Source: a virus
Direction: 5' to 3' (one strand)
Virus record (IMG/VR): IMGVR_UViG_3300048928_000352
Location: 1-54,331 of that record
Length of the DNA stretch: 54,331 nt
Within the stretch, counting starts at the first letter, position 1; the number at the start of each line of letters is the position of its first letter. The position numbers and the translations under genes were made by a program. Below are positions 1-8,282 of this stretch, piece after piece. The notes under the pieces were generated by a model. It was not told the origin of the DNA and did no database searches. It was given only the letters and a program-made list of their open reading frames with translations.

Positions 1-99
1 CAGGGCTCGCGAGGTTCGGGAGCGATAGTCTGCAGGCCAGGCTAAAAGCCCGCAGCATCCCAAACCGCGCGAGAGTCTACCAGCTTGCACGCGTCTGCG

Positions 100-2691
100 T
101 TATATCCGAGTCTTCAGTGCATATAACATTTCGAGCGCTTTTCGCGGGGTCAAGTCGTCCACGTCAAGTTTAGCCAACTCATCCAGCACCGGATGAGGCA
201 GGCTGGCGAACATGTCGCTCTGGTGTGGCGCGCTGGGTTTGTTGCTGGCTTTGGCCGGGCTGGCCACGGGAATCTCGTGGGGCAGGGCGGTTTCTTCCAG
301 GCGGCTCAGGTGTTCGCGGGCGCGAGTGATCACCTCACTTGGCACGCCCGCCAGCTGCGCCACGGCCAGGCCGTAACTCTGGCTCGCCGGCCCGGGCAAC
401 ACGTGGTGCAGGAACACGATACGCTCGTTGTGCTCGGTGGCATTGAGGTGCACGTTGGCTACCAGCGGCTCGTTTTCCGGCAGCACGGTCAGCTCGAAAT
501 AATGCGTCGCGAACAGCGTATACGCCCGCAGGTGCGCCAATCGCTCGGCCGCCGCCCAGGCCAGGGACAGGCCGTCGAAGGTGCTGGTGCCGCGGCCCAC
601 TTCGTCCATCAGCACCAGGCTGCGTTCGGTGGCGTTGTGCAGGATGTTGGCGGTTTCGCTCATTTCCACCATAAAGGTCGAACGGCCACCGGCCAGGTCA
701 TCGCTGGAGCCGATCCGGGTGAAGATGCGGTCCACCAGGGACAGTTCGCAACTGGCCGCCGGCACGAAGCTGCCGATATGGGCCAGCAGTACGATCAATG
801 CGGTCTGACGCATGTAGGTGGATTTACCGCCCATGTTCGGACCGGTGATCACCAGCATGCGGGTGTCGTCGTCCAGCGACAGATCGTTGGCGACGAACGG
901 CGTGGTCAGAACCTGCTCCACCACCGGGTGGCGACCTTGCACGATGCGCATGCACGGCTCGCTGACAAATCGCGGGCAGTTCAGGTCAAGGTTCAGGGCA
1001 CGCTCGGCCAGGTTGCTCAGTACATCCAGTTCGGCCAGGGCGGCGGCTGTATCCTGCAACGGCGCCAGCTTGTCGATCAAGCTTTCGAGCAAGGCTTCAT
1101 AGAGCATCTTCTCCCGAGCCAGGGCGCGGCTTTTGGCCGACAGCGCCTTGTCTTCGAACTCTTTAAGTTCCGGGGTGATAAAGCGCTCGGCGCCCTTGAG
1201 GGTCTGGCGCCGCTGGTAATCGATCGGCGCCTGCTCGGCCTGCTTGCTCGGCAACTCAATAAAGTAGCCGTGCACGCGGTTGTAGCCGACTTTCAGGTTG
1301 GCGAGGCCCGTGCGGGCTTTTTCGCGGGCTTCCAGGTCGATCAGGAACTGCCCGGCGTTCTCGCTCAGGGATTGCAGTTCGTCCAGCTCGGTGTCGTAAC
1401 CGGTTTTCAACACGCCACCGTCACGGATGATCGCGGGCGGGTTGTCGATGATGGCTTTTTCCAGCAGCGCCGCCAGTTCCGGGTAGGTGCTGGTGGTGAC
1501 GGCAAGCTGCTGCAGGTGCGGTGCTTCCAGTTCGGTCATCGCCGCTTGCAGTTGCGGCAGGGCGCCGAGGGCATCCCGCAGGCGTGCCAGGTCGCGGGGC
1601 CGCGCGTTGCGCAGGCCGATCCGCGCCAGGATCCGCTCGATATCCCCGATTTCCTTGAGCTGCGGTTGCAGCTTTTCAAAGCGGTATTGATCCAGCAGGC
1701 ACGTAATAGAGGTTTGACGGGCTTGCAGCACGGTTAAATCCCGCAACGGACGGTTCAACCAGCGGGTCAGCAAGCGGCTGCCCATGGCGGTCTGGCAACG
1801 GTCGACCACCGATTGCAGGGTGTTGTCGCGACCGCCCGCCAGGTTGGTGTCCAGTTCCAGGTTGCGACGGCTGGCGCCATCGAGCACCACGGTGTCGTCG
1901 AGGCGTTCATGACGCAGGCTGCGCAAATGCGGCAGGGCGGTGCGCTGGGTTTCCTTGGCATAGCTGAGCAGGCAACCGGCAGCGCCGATGGCCAGGGTCA
2001 GAGTCTCGCAACCGAAGCCCTTGAGGTCTTGCACGGAGAATTGCTGGCACAGGCTTTTCAGCGCTGAATCACGCTCGAAATCCCACGGCGCGCGACGCTT
2101 GGTCCCACGACGACGTTCCGCCGGCAGATCCTTTGGCCAGTCATCCGGAATCATCAACTCCACCGGGTTGACGCGCTCCAGTTCCGCCAGCAGGTTTTCC
2201 CAGCCCTTGATTTCCAACACCGTGAAATTGCCACTGGTGATGTCCAGCACCGCCAGGCCGAACAACCGCTCATCCCCCAGCACCGCCGCGATCAGGTTGT
2301 CGCGACGCTCATCCAGCAGCGCCTCATCACTCACCGTACCCGGCGTAATGATGCGCACCACCTGGCGTTCCACCGGACCTTTGCTGGTGGCCGGGTCGCC
2401 GATCTGCTCACAGATCACCACCGACTCGCCCAGCTTCACCAGCTTGACCAGGTAACCTTCCAACGAATGATAAGGAATCCCGCACATCGGAATCGCCTGC
2501 CCGGCCGACTGCCCGCGCGCGGTCAGGGTGATATCCAGCAACTTGGCGGCCTTCTTCGCGTCTTCATAGAAGATCTCGTAGAAGTCGCCCATGCGGTAGA
2601 ACATCAACTGATCAGGGTGCTGGTTTTTCAGGCGCCAGTACTGCTGCATCATCGGGGTGTGGGAGGATAGATCTGAAATTGCTCTATTCAT
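100..2691 (-). CDS. mutS: DNA mismatch repair protein MutS
   Basis: MutS recognises base mismatches and small loops and starts methyl-independent (in Pseudomonas) mismatch repair together with MutL. The 863 residues match the usual Pseudomonas length. The mismatch-reading Phe-x-Glu lies in [10 protein letters not shown] (F37, E39), the Walker A is GPNMGGKST at about residue 617 and the Walker B/signature is [14 protein letters not shown] at about 690. I place the start at the ATG at 2691 ([10 protein letters not shown]); the frame stays open upstream to 2841, but the extra residues are not MutS-like. The first ten codons and all upstream DNA come from the prophage: the join is at 2651-2662. 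The upstream SD is weak and I see no convincing sigma-70 promoter between 2692 and 2925, so expression in this lysogen may differ from wild type. Family assignment is certain; the start and its origin are inferred. Confidence 0.97.
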   Translation of the reverse strand: MNRAISDLSSHTPMMQQYWRLKNQHPDQLMFYRMGDFYEIFYEDAKKAAKLLDITLTARGQSAGQAIPMCGIPYHSLEGYLVKLVKLGESVVICEQIGDPATSKGPVERQVVRIITPGTVSDEALLDERRDNLIAAVLGDERLFGLAVLDITSGNFTVLEIKGWENLLAELERVNPVELMIPDDWPKDLPAERRRGTKRRAPWDFERDSALKSLCQQFSVQDLKGFGCETLTLAIGAAGCLLSYAKETQRTALPHLRSLRHERLDDTVVLDGASRRNLELDTNLAGGRDNTLQSVVDRCQTAMGSRLLTRWLNRPLRDLTVLQARQTSITCLLDQYRFEKLQPQLKEIGDIERILARIGLRNARPRDLARLRDALGALPQLQAAMTELEAPHLQQLAVTTSTYPELAALLEKAIIDNPPAIIRDGGVLKTGYDTELDELQSLSENAGQFLIDLEAREKARTGLANLKVGYNRVHGYFIELPSKQAEQAPIDYQRRQTLKGAERFITPELKEFEDKALSAKSRALAREKMLYEALLESLIDKLAPLQDTAAALAELDVLSNLAERALNLDLNCPRFVSEPCMRIVQGRHPVVEQVLTTPFVANDLSLDDDTRMLVITGPNMGGKSTYMRQTALIVLLAHIGSFVPAASCELSLVDRIFTRIGSSDDLAGGRSTFMVEMSETANILHNATERSLVLMDEVGRGTSTFDGLSLAWAAAERLAHLRAYTLFATHYFELTVLPENEPLVANVHLNATEHNERIVFLHHVLPGPASQSYGLAVAQLAGVPSEVITRAREHLSRLEETALPHEIPVASPAKASNKPSAPHQSDMFASLPHPVLDELAKLDVDDLTPRKALEMLYALKTRI
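2651..2662. other. attL core (left prophage junction inside mutS)
   Basis: The sequence ATCGGGGTGTGG recurs exactly at 45629-45640. On the minus strand it encodes part of the SHTPM segment of MutS. To its left the reading continues as MutS body; to its right are the codons [10 protein letters not shown]. Similarity between the two junctions extends imperfectly on both sides, as expected when attP imitates the target gene. Confidence 0.75.
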
Positions 2692-2720
2692 CAGGTACTT
2701 AGTAGGACGTTGATTTTGGT

Positions 2721-2738
2721 GTGGGGCAAAAATGGGGC
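2721..2738. repeat. Left copy of 18-bp arm-type repeat (candidate integrase arm site)
   Basis: GTGGGGCAAAAATGGGGC, itself a tandem of TGGGGC spaced by five A residues, is found exactly again at 45489-45506. It lies 58 bp inside the left junction. Paired direct repeats inside both ends fit arm-type binding sites of a lambda-type integrase; this is inference from position and pairing. Confidence 0.6.
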
Positions 2739-2925
2739 TTTCTGTACATGAAACAAGCACTTTATCTACGAGTGGCAGTGCTTTTCTATGCGGTGATTTG
2801 ATAGTCTTGCGCAGCGAAAGCCTAACACGAAGACTGAACAAGGTTTCTAGCGTGCACAGTTTTGCGAAGTCACGATTTTTTACGAATGCGTTGAGATAGG
2901 TTCCAGTAACCTGTCAAACAAATCG

Positions 2926-2971
2926 AAATTGCCTACGTAGCCAGCTTGGCTAGCGTTGTAGGCAATTTTTT
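2926..2971. terminator. Nested hairpin with T-run at prophage left end
   Basis: An 11-bp perfect outer stem (AAATTGCCTAC paired with GTAGGCAATTT) encloses a second perfect stem (TAGCC / GGCTA). Six T residues follow on the plus strand. It would stop rightward transcription; on the minus strand the T-run is poor. It separates mutS from the TPR gene. Confidence 0.65.
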
Positions 2972-3039
2972 GTGTTGTCTGCGGTCGGACGTCTATAGTC
3001 TATGCAGCGACAGGCAAGGAAAGCCAGCCAGGAGGGGAC

Positions 3040-3822
3040 ATGACATTACCCAAGACGAAAACGTCTGCTATCACCGCAAAAATCAATCTGCTGTTGAAAA
3101 AAGCGAGTGTTTCTCCGTTTGAAGTCAAATCGCTTCAACGGGAAATTGATACGCTGAAACAGATTGACGCGGGCGAGGCCTATATGCTAGGGGGTATGCT
3201 GTATTCGCTTGTTGGCGATTATGAGCAGTCTAAATTGCTTCACGAGAAAGCCTTGAAGCTTTCAAGTACAATTGTTGATTATGTAAATTATGCTGTTTCG
3301 ATGAAGCGACTCGGTCGTGTAACTGAGGCGTTAGCTCTTTATCTGAAGGTTACTGATATTAATCCAGCGGATAAGCATTATGTTGATAATGTACTTCAAT
3401 TAATGACTTTCTCTGGTGATTTCGAGAAGTTTGATTATGTACTTTCTCGATTCAAAAAATCTAATCCGTCTTTCAACTTTGATGAGATGTCTAACGTGTC
3501 AATCATTGAGTCCATTAGAGAACATCTTGCAAAAGTTGGTGTGCCGGAGTCTGAGTTTAAATTTGCCGGCTCTTTGGTTGAGTCTGTATTGATTGAATAC
3601 GGATACACCGCTAAGCAGCTGTTCGAAAAAATTGGCACATTTGATACTGAGCAGCATGTTTATGTTGAAATGGGAATTGAGGCTAAAAGCGCAAGCGATC
3701 TCGTGGCTATCAATAATAAAGTGGCTGAGTTGATCATTACTAGTGATCAGATTTCATGCTGGGATAGGTTGATATACAACATAGTCTCTTTTCATCAGCC
3801 TTTAAATATTGAAGCTGCTTAA
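3040..3822 (+). CDS. TPR-like repeat protein, partner of adjacent HEPN gene
   Basis: 260 residues, no signal peptide or membrane segment. Helical repeats at about residues 45-115 look like tetratricopeptide repeats: AYMLGGMLYSLVGDYEQSKL, then VDYVNYAVSMKRLGRVTEAL, then LYLKVTDINPADKHYV. The C-terminal half has no motif I recognise. A good SD (AGGAGG) precedes the ATG and a possible promoter (TTGTGT, 18 bp, TATAGT) lies at about 2970-3000. The gene is followed after 39 bp by a HEPN gene in the same direction. The pair is clearly more AT-rich than the phage core and sits between the attachment site and the integrase, a common place for accessory genes. A TPR scaffold with a HEPN effector suggests a defence or toxin role, but no function is shown by the sequence. 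Confidence 0.7.
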   Translation: MTLPKTKTSAITAKINLLLKKASVSPFEVKSLQREIDTLKQIDAGEAYMLGGMLYSLVGDYEQSKLLHEKALKLSSTIVDYVNYAVSMKRLGRVTEALALYLKVTDINPADKHYVDNVLQLMTFSGDFEKFDYVLSRFKKSNPSFNFDEMSNVSIIESIREHLAKVGVPESEFKFAGSLVESVLIEYGYTAKQLFEKIGTFDTEQHVYVEMGIEAKSASDLVAINNKVAELIITSDQISCWDRLIYNIVSFHQPLNIEAA

Positions 3823-3861
3823 TTAATAATAGTCAAGTCGCGTAATTAAGGGATTAATTAT

Positions 3862-4269
3862 ATGCCAGTCGTATTTGGTGATTTTTCTGGTGAGGCGCTT
3901 GAGTTACTTAAGTCTCCAGTGCCATCGGAAATCAAATGCAGAAATTCGGTTTCTAGAGCTTATTACGGTCTCTATCATAGTGCTCTCGCCTATGCTGATT
4001 CCGTGGCATTACCTCCTGTGAGCGCGACTTGTGGTCGAACGCACGATAAATTACGAACATTTTATTTTCAAGATATGTCGGCTGATATAGATGTTCGGTT
4101 AAAAAGGCGGCGTGTAGGATATCTCTTAAAGGTTCTGTCAGAGATGCGTTGCAAAGCGGATTATGAGCTTGATAAAACGATTTCACATATGGAAGCGGAA
4201 GCTCACTATGATCAGTGTTTGACTGCCATAGGTGTAATAAAAGTGTTGGAGGCTGCTAAGGCAGCCTAA
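3862..4269 (+). CDS. HEPN-domain protein
   Basis: 135 residues, all helical. SRAYYGLYHSALAYAD (about residues 33-48) and LSEMRCKADYELD (about 94-106) are the two signature helices of the HEPN fold (the YYxxxHxA and RxxADY patterns). HEPN proteins are often RNases or nucleotidyltransferase partners in toxin-antitoxin and abortive-infection systems. The catalytic R-x4-6-H is not obvious: the Arg of RCKADY is not followed by His at the usual place, so it may be a non-catalytic or ADY-type member. It follows the TPR gene with a short gap and shares its AT-rich composition. Likely co-transcribed with it and ended by the hairpin at 4271-4298. Confidence 0.75.
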   Translation: MPVVFGDFSGEALELLKSPVPSEIKCRNSVSRAYYGLYHSALAYADSVALPPVSATCGRTHDKLRTFYFQDMSADIDVRLKRRRVGYLLKVLSEMRCKADYELDKTISHMEAEAHYDQCLTAIGVIKVLEAAKAA

Positions 4270-4270
4270 C

Positions 4271-4298
4271 AATAAGAGCGGCGAATGCCGCTCTTATT
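4271..4298. terminator. Bidirectional terminator between HEPN gene and integrase
   Basis: An 11-bp perfect stem (AATAAGAGCGG / CCGCTCTTATT) with a 6-base loop, flanked by A and T tracts, lies between two convergent genes and touches the integrase stop codon. Confidence 0.8.
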
Positions 4299-5539
4299 TA
4301 TTTTGTTTTGATAATGCTTTGCCAGATTTTGCTCATTTCCGATTCAGATTCGTCATCCATCCACTTCGCATAAACCTCGACAAGCATGGTGAAGTCTTTA
4401 TGGCCCATTTGCTTGGCGATGAAAGCGATGTTTCCACGAGCGGTAAGGCACCAACATGCATAGGTATGGCGTGTTTGGTACGGTCGACGTGGACGGATGC
4501 CAGAGCGTTTCTGGATCGCTGCCCACTTTGTATTCCAAGCGGTAGGGACGTACCAAGAATTGATAGCCCTCTTGCGTGCCTGGGTCGCTGGAGACAGCAG
4601 TGGGGTTATCTTTTCGTGCCGGCTCTCATGCCTATTCTGGAATACTTCGATAGGTCGCTGGGGGTGATCCGCAACAAGCGACATCAGAACTTGGCATGCT
4701 TCGACTGCTGGCGGCATCAAGAGTACTGAGCGGGGTTTACCTGTTTTGGGCACCTTGAACGTACCGTTGGCGGTAATGGCTCGGGTGATGTTGATCATCC
4801 CTGCGTCCAGGTCGATGTCTTCAACCGCCAGCGCACATAGCTCACCTGGTCGAAGCCCGGTATACACGGCCAAGGTAATTGCCGCAGCGTCCTGGGGGTG
4901 GAGGCATCCTTTATCGACCAGTAGCTGGAATTCGTCACGAGTAAGCGGATCCGGCTCTTGGCCTTGCATTGCGAACCGATTGCAGGCCTCCGACAGCCCC
5001 TTGCGACAGTAGCCGTTGCTCTCGCACCACGCCAGAAAACCGGAGAATGTCGCCAGATAATGGTTAACGGTAGACGGTGCTCGATCTGCGATCAGTAACG
5101 TCCGCAGCAGCTGAATATCTTCGGGCAGCAAAATGCCGGCGAGACGATTCACTCCGACCAGGCCAACGCATATGTCCAGGGCATAGCTGTACTTTTCCTC
5201 GGTCATCGGCGTGATGTCGACAGCCTTAAGCGGTTTATATCGCTCCAGCAGTGCCCCAAGCTTTTCGTCCTTGGCGCTGCTGTAGTTGGTCGCGTGCTTG
5301 GAGTTAGGAAAGTGCCTGCCATAGTCAAAGTGACCGGTTTTGATCTCATGAAGAATTGCCGCCCTTAAAAGGGCGGCATGTTTGATATTGGCTTTGGTGA
5401 TCGGAAGGCCGAGGGATTCGCGGCAGCGTATACGCCGCCACATGAACACTACGCGCAGGTTGCCGCCGTGTATCTCTATCCCCTTGTGTTTTGCCAGCTC
5501 GGTTTCTAGGCCGCTTCCTGAGGTGCGCTCTCGGCCCAC
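4298..5539 (-). CDS. int: Tyrosine-type phage integrase
   Basis: 413 residues. The N-terminal part (GIEIHGGNLRVVFMWRRIRC) fits the DUF3596-type arm-binding domain, followed by a core-binding region around residues 90-185. Catalytic motifs are TGLRPGEL (Arg, about 228), PYQTRHTYA (RH box) and MGHKDFTMLVEVYAKW (His and the Tyr nucleophile). It recombines attP with a site inside the mutS 5' end. It is last in the leftward early operon and overlaps the excisionase gene by 34 bp, so both would be made together. Unlike lambda int it is not next to the att site: the TPR/HEPN pair separates them by about 1.6 kb. Confidence 0.95.
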   Translation of the reverse strand: MGRERTSGSGLETELAKHKGIEIHGGNLRVVFMWRRIRCRESLGLPITKANIKHAALLRAAILHEIKTGHFDYGRHFPNSKHATNYSSAKDEKLGALLERYKPLKAVDITPMTEEKYSYALDICVGLVGVNRLAGILLPEDIQLLRTLLIADRAPSTVNHYLATFSGFLAWCESNGYCRKGLSEACNRFAMQGQEPDPLTRDEFQLLVDKGCLHPQDAAAITLAVYTGLRPGELCALAVEDIDLDAGMINITRAITANGTFKVPKTGKPRSVLLMPPAVEACQVLMSLVADHPQRPIEVFQNRHESRHEKITPLLSPATQARKRAINSWYVPTAWNTKWAAIQKRSGIRPRRPYQTRHTYACWCLTARGNIAFIAKQMGHKDFTMLVEVYAKWMDDESESEMSKIWQSIIKTK

Positions 5540-5703
5540 TTGTCATACTCCGTCATGTTGATAGCGATGCGGCCGTCGGGCGTCTTACGCCAGATGCGGC
5601 CTTGGGCCCAGGTGCCGTTTTTCACTTTGTGGCGGATGGCGTCTTCGCTGTAGCCCGTCAGTTCAGAGGCGCGGCTGATCATTACCCATCTAGGAAGACT
5701 CAT
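5506..5703 (-). CDS. xis: Excisionase (Xis), winged-helix
   Basis: 65 residues with the helix-turn-helix segment WVMISRASELTGYSEDAIRH and a following beta-wing region (GTWAQGRIWRKTPDGR), the pattern of small excisionases that usually precede DUF3596-type integrases. It overlaps int by 34 bp and its ATG overlaps the stop of the upstream gene (ATGA). Role: directs integrase to excision by bending attL/attR DNA. Confidence 0.88.
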   Translation of the reverse strand: MSLPRWVMISRASELTGYSEDAIRHKVKNGTWAQGRIWRKTPDGRIAINMTEYDKWAESAPQEAA

Positions 5704-5987
5704 TGAGTGGCGTCCTGTGTGGTGTTTAGACTTGGGCTTTGGTTACAGAGCCCCTGAATGCGTAACGCATCAATCTCTTCTTCTAGTGCCTCTTCTCGGG
5801 CTAACGATTTGGAATGTCTGACTTTGAGAAGATCAAGCTCATCTCTCAGCGCAATTTCACGACGATGTGCGGCATCACGCTGCTCGATTGAATTCCCAAA
5901 TGACGTTGTGACGAAGTAGTTCTTGTCTCGGATGGCGTCTAGAAATGCATCTGGAGGGGCATAGAGGACTATGGTTATTTCGCTCAT
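5700..5987 (-). CDS. Hypothetical early protein with C-terminal coiled coil
   Basis: 95 residues from the ATG at 5987, which has an SD (GGTGAG) just upstream; a longer form from 6005 is less likely. The middle (about 35-75: RREIALRDELDLLKVRHSKS and on) is charged and predicted helical, likely a short coiled coil. The family is not recognised. The gene is coupled to xis by an ATGA overlap and belongs to the leftward operon. Confidence 0.65.
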   Translation of the reverse strand: MSEITIVLYAPPDAFLDAIRDKNYFVTTSFGNSIEQRDAAHRREIALRDELDLLKVRHSKSLAREEALEEEIDALRIQGLCNQSPSLNTTQDATQ

Positions 5988-6262
5988 GAACTCACCTTCG
6001 TCCACGGTCCAGGTACGCGAGCTGGTTTTTGTTTCTTTTGGAAGGCATCCAGTTCTTTAGTTCGCAGCTTTCGGGCGTTGTTCAACAGTACTAAAAGGCG
6101 GTCACGTTCCGCGCTTTTTATGGCTTTAAAATCAACACTCGCGGCTAGATATCCGACGAAAAAACGCTCAGCGCTAAGCAGCTCAGCCGTCGTTTCAGCC
6201 GTCCTAACGCTCGAGGCCATATAACGCAGATACCAATAATCAACTCCAGCATGTCTGGTCAT
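5984..6262 (-). CDS. Hypothetical early protein
   Basis: 92 residues, rich in Arg and Lys, helical, without motifs I recognise. Its ATG overlaps the upstream stop (ATGA) and its 3' end overlaps the next start by a few bases, so it is translationally coupled on both sides. Supported as real by this tight packing in the leftward operon. Confidence 0.6.
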   Translation of the reverse strand: MTRHAGVDYWYLRYMASSVRTAETTAELLSAERFFVGYLAASVDFKAIKSAERDRLLVLLNNARKLRTKELDAFQKKQKPARVPGPWTKVSS

Positions 6263-6525
6263 AGGGAACCCCCGGTAATCTGGTGAGAGAGCGTATACCC
6301 CACGGCAGGCTGCGCGAGCGTGTGTTTCTGAGCGTCTAGCGTTGCATCAGCGAGCGCTGCCCCGCGCAGCTTTTCGTGGGGTATAAGTGCCTCTGCTGTG
6401 GCGCTGGACGGAGCAATAATGCCTGCTGCTGCGCAGCAGAGACTGTTTGTTTCTAGTGTGTCGACGCCATCTGCAGCGCGGAGCAAAGCGTGCAGGGCAT
6501 TGGCGTTGTCCTGGTGGTTCTTCAT
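6259..6525 (-). CDS. Hypothetical early protein
   Basis: 88 residues, Ala-rich, no recognised domain. It fits exactly between two ATGA overlaps (at 6522-6525 and 6259-6262), which is the best evidence that it is translated. Role unknown. Confidence 0.55.
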   Translation of the reverse strand: MKNHQDNANALHALLRAADGVDTLETNSLCCAAAGIIAPSSATAEALIPHEKLRGAALADATLDAQKHTLAQPAVGYTLSHQITGGSL

Positions 6526-7064
6526 GCCGCTTTCCTCCGGTGTTCAATAACGAGTTGGTCCATCAGCCGCTGGTGGTAGGTGTTGCGTGCTTCTGCGGCA
6601 GGCCATGGACGGATGGTTTCAACCATGGGCTCGATGCCGACCAAACAATCCCAGATAGCCGGATCGGTTGGCATGAGGTCGCGGCGCTCGGTGGCCAGCG
6701 CAATGAGGTCAGCTTGGTGTATGCATGCGGGTAGATCTAAGGCCAGGTCGAAGCGCTCACAGATGCGCCCCCAAACGACGTCCTCAAATCCTCGGTAGTC
6801 GGGCATCCACTGCTTGAGTGGCCGGGTCATATCGCCCAGGTACGCCTCGGTCGCATCGTGGAGCAGGGCCGCCAACTTGTGTTCTTCCGGCACCAGCTCG
6901 GCGACGATGCAGCTGTGTTGTGCCACGCTGTAAAACTCGCGAGTGTGGCCGTTGAACCGACACAGGTGGGCCAAAGAGTGCGATATGTCGCGTGGGTCGA
7001 TCATGTCGGCGTCTGGCTCGTACAGGTTGAAGTGCTTGCCGGTGAAGGTGAGGATGAAGTTCAT
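6522..7064 (-). CDS. HD-domain phosphohydrolase (YfbR-like nucleotidase)
   Basis: 180 residues. The metal-binding HD pattern is plain: SVAQHS (about residue 48), ALLHDATEAYLGD (about 68) and a later Asp (HQADLIA). Such phage HD proteins, related to the 5'-deoxynucleotidase YfbR, remove phosphate from nucleoside monophosphates and are thought to adjust nucleotide pools during replication. It is packed into the leftward early operon with ATGA overlaps on both sides. The exact substrate cannot be told. Confidence 0.8.
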   Translation of the reverse strand: MNFILTFTGKHFNLYEPDADMIDPRDISHSLAHLCRFNGHTREFYSVAQHSCIVAELVPEEHKLAALLHDATEAYLGDMTRPLKQWMPDYRGFEDVVWGRICERFDLALDLPACIHQADLIALATERRDLMPTDPAIWDCLVGIEPMVETIRPWPAAEARNTYHQRLMDQLVIEHRRKAA

Positions 7065-7459
7065 GCTGCATCCTCCAGCGTGAACGGATCCATCAGGGCA
7101 GCCATGCTCAGAGCCTTGTCGCGTAAGGCTAGTGCTTGCGTTGCCTGGTTCTCGGATCCCACTGCTCGGAAGGTGTCAGCCGCAAGCTTCAGCTTTTCGG
7201 CGATGGCTAACAGAGTGAGTCGATCTTGTGGTTGAAGATCCAAGATAAGTTGCAGGCGCCGGCATCGTTCGGTGACTTGCTCAAGTTCGGTAGCGCTTGC
7301 TGACTCGTCCTGGTCCATCCCTTCCATAAAGCCCTGAGCGTGGCCATCGTCATAGCCCTCAGCTCGACCATCCGTTAAGCCGCCCTTGTAGCCGACCCAG
7401 TAGAGGATCCCAAGCGCGATAACGATGCTGATCAGTGCGTATATTTGAATTGCAGTCAT
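7061..7459 (-). CDS. Membrane-anchored hypothetical protein
   Basis: 132 residues. Residues 5-23 (QIYALISIVIALGILYWVGY) form one hydrophobic segment, followed by a Gly/Asp-rich linker (DGRAEGYDDGHAQGFMEGMD) and a helical charged domain. This suggests an N-terminally anchored inner-membrane protein with a cytoplasmic C-terminus. The family is not recognised. Coupled to the HD gene by an ATGA overlap. Confidence 0.65.
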   Translation of the reverse strand: MTAIQIYALISIVIALGILYWVGYKGGLTDGRAEGYDDGHAQGFMEGMDQDESASATELEQVTERCRRLQLILDLQPQDRLTLLAIAEKLKLAADTFRAVGSENQATQALALRDKALSMAALMDPFTLEDAA

Positions 7460-7506
7460 GTGGTGTGCTCCTGGTGTTGTTGGCTGGTGGTGGCAGCCGT
7501 TGGGGG

Positions 7507-7833
7507 TTATTGGCCTTGCTCGGTTGAGTCGATTTCTGGACGCGGCATGTCTTCATCTGCTCGGTAAGCGCGGATGTCGATCAGGGCGGCTACGTGTTTG
7601 ATGTGGGCGTACCTCAATGCCTTGGCGCTGTGGTCCAGAGTGGTCACCGGCAGTTGGATGCGACCGGCGTTGATCGCCTCGATGAATGTCTTTTCATTGA
7701 GGTTCTTGAAGTAGTGCACGCGCAGCTTTTCCAGTGGGATAAGCACGTCTCCGAAGAGTTGATGCAGCATCTCGACGGTCGCGCTATCTGGCGCGGGTTG
7801 CAGCCGCAGCGGTGTTTGACTGGTGTTGCTCAT
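7507..7833 (-). CDS. PrtN-like transcription activator
   Basis: 108 residues from the ATG at 7833; a longer form from 7881 would overlap the upstream gene. Residues 20-85 follow the PrtN (pyocin activator) pattern: LIPLEKLRVHYFKNLNEKTF, then AGRIQLPVTTLDHSAKALR, then HIKHVAALIDIRA. In P. aeruginosa PrtN turns on pyocin genes after RecA-driven loss of PrtR. Here the gene is in the leftward early operon, under the CI-type repressor, so it could be a delayed activator of this prophage or act on the neighbouring tailocin. The match is by eye. Confidence 0.7.
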   Translation of the reverse strand: MSNTSQTPLRLQPAPDSATVEMLHQLFGDVLIPLEKLRVHYFKNLNEKTFIEAINAGRIQLPVTTLDHSAKALRYAHIKHVAALIDIRAYRADEDMPRPEIDSTEQGQ

Positions 7834-8002
7834 TGGCCTCGGCCTCCTTGCGTTTGAGTCGTGATGGATGGTTCCAGGCATTCAGGCAATGACGCTTGGT
7901 CAGCTCCCGCAGATGCTCCGGCACTTCGAGGAGCGCGGCGTTGCGCTCCTCGCGTGTGCGCATGGCGACGATCTGCCGGGCGTACTCCCTAGGCCACGTC
8001 AC
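7784..8002 (-). CDS. Hypothetical early protein (GTG start)
   Basis: About 72 residues starting VTWPREYARQIVAMRTREER, from a GTG at 8002 that overlaps the stop of the upstream gene; the same frame continues upstream only through sequence belonging to that gene. Basic and helical; the EHLRELTKRHCLNAW stretch is typical of small phage proteins of this position, but no function is known to me. It overlaps the PrtN-like gene by about 50 bp. Confidence 0.55.
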   Translation of the reverse strand: MTWPREYARQIVAMRTREERNAALLEVPEHLRELTKRHCLNAWNHPSRLKRKEAEANEQHQSNTAAAATRAR

Positions 8003-8273
8003 GGTTGTCTGCCGGGATGGCCGGCAGTTTGAGCCCCAGTTGCTCGGCGAGCCAGGGCATGCCGGCTTGCCGGACCTTGGTCGATTGGCTGTACTGCATG
8101 CCGGCAGTCTCGTGGTACCAGTTGCCGTTCTTGATCCGAAGGTACTCACGGTCCCGGACGGGGAAGGCCGGCAAGTTGCGGTCGTTGATCAAGCCCTTTT
8201 CACGCATGAGCGCGATCAGCTTTGGGCGGGTGAGGCCGAAGTACTTGGCGGCTTTTTCAAGGCTACGTTCCAT
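7989..8273 (-). CDS. KilAC-type antirepressor/DNA-binding domain protein
   Basis: 94 residues. ERSLEKAAKYFGLTRPKLIA followed by MREKGLINDRNLPAFP and WYHETAGMQY is the usual layout of the phage antirepressor C-terminal (KilAC/ANT) domain. In larger antirepressors it follows a BRO or Rha domain; here it stands alone. It may bind DNA or the phage repressor. It is third in the leftward operon, so it is made early after derepression. Confidence 0.75.
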   Translation of the reverse strand: MERSLEKAAKYFGLTRPKLIALMREKGLINDRNLPAFPVRDREYLRIKNGNWYHETAGMQYSQSTKVRQAGMPWLAEQLGLKLPAIPADNRDVA

Positions 8274-8282
8274 CGCGGCCTC

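Noticed and set aside
193-1737. 514-codon open frame opposite mutS
   Set aside because: High-GC antisense shadow of mutS; no SD, low-complexity His/Gln/Gly-rich composition and no domain.
2721-2738. 18-bp repeat as the true attachment core
   Set aside because: It would leave the mutS-like start at the right junction unexplained; the 12-bp repeat inside mutS codons fits better. The 18-bp pair is kept as arm sites.
2692-2841. 50-residue N-terminal extension of MutS (start at 2841)
   Set aside because: The extra residues have no similarity to MutS and lie in prophage DNA; normal length is reached from the ATG at 2691.
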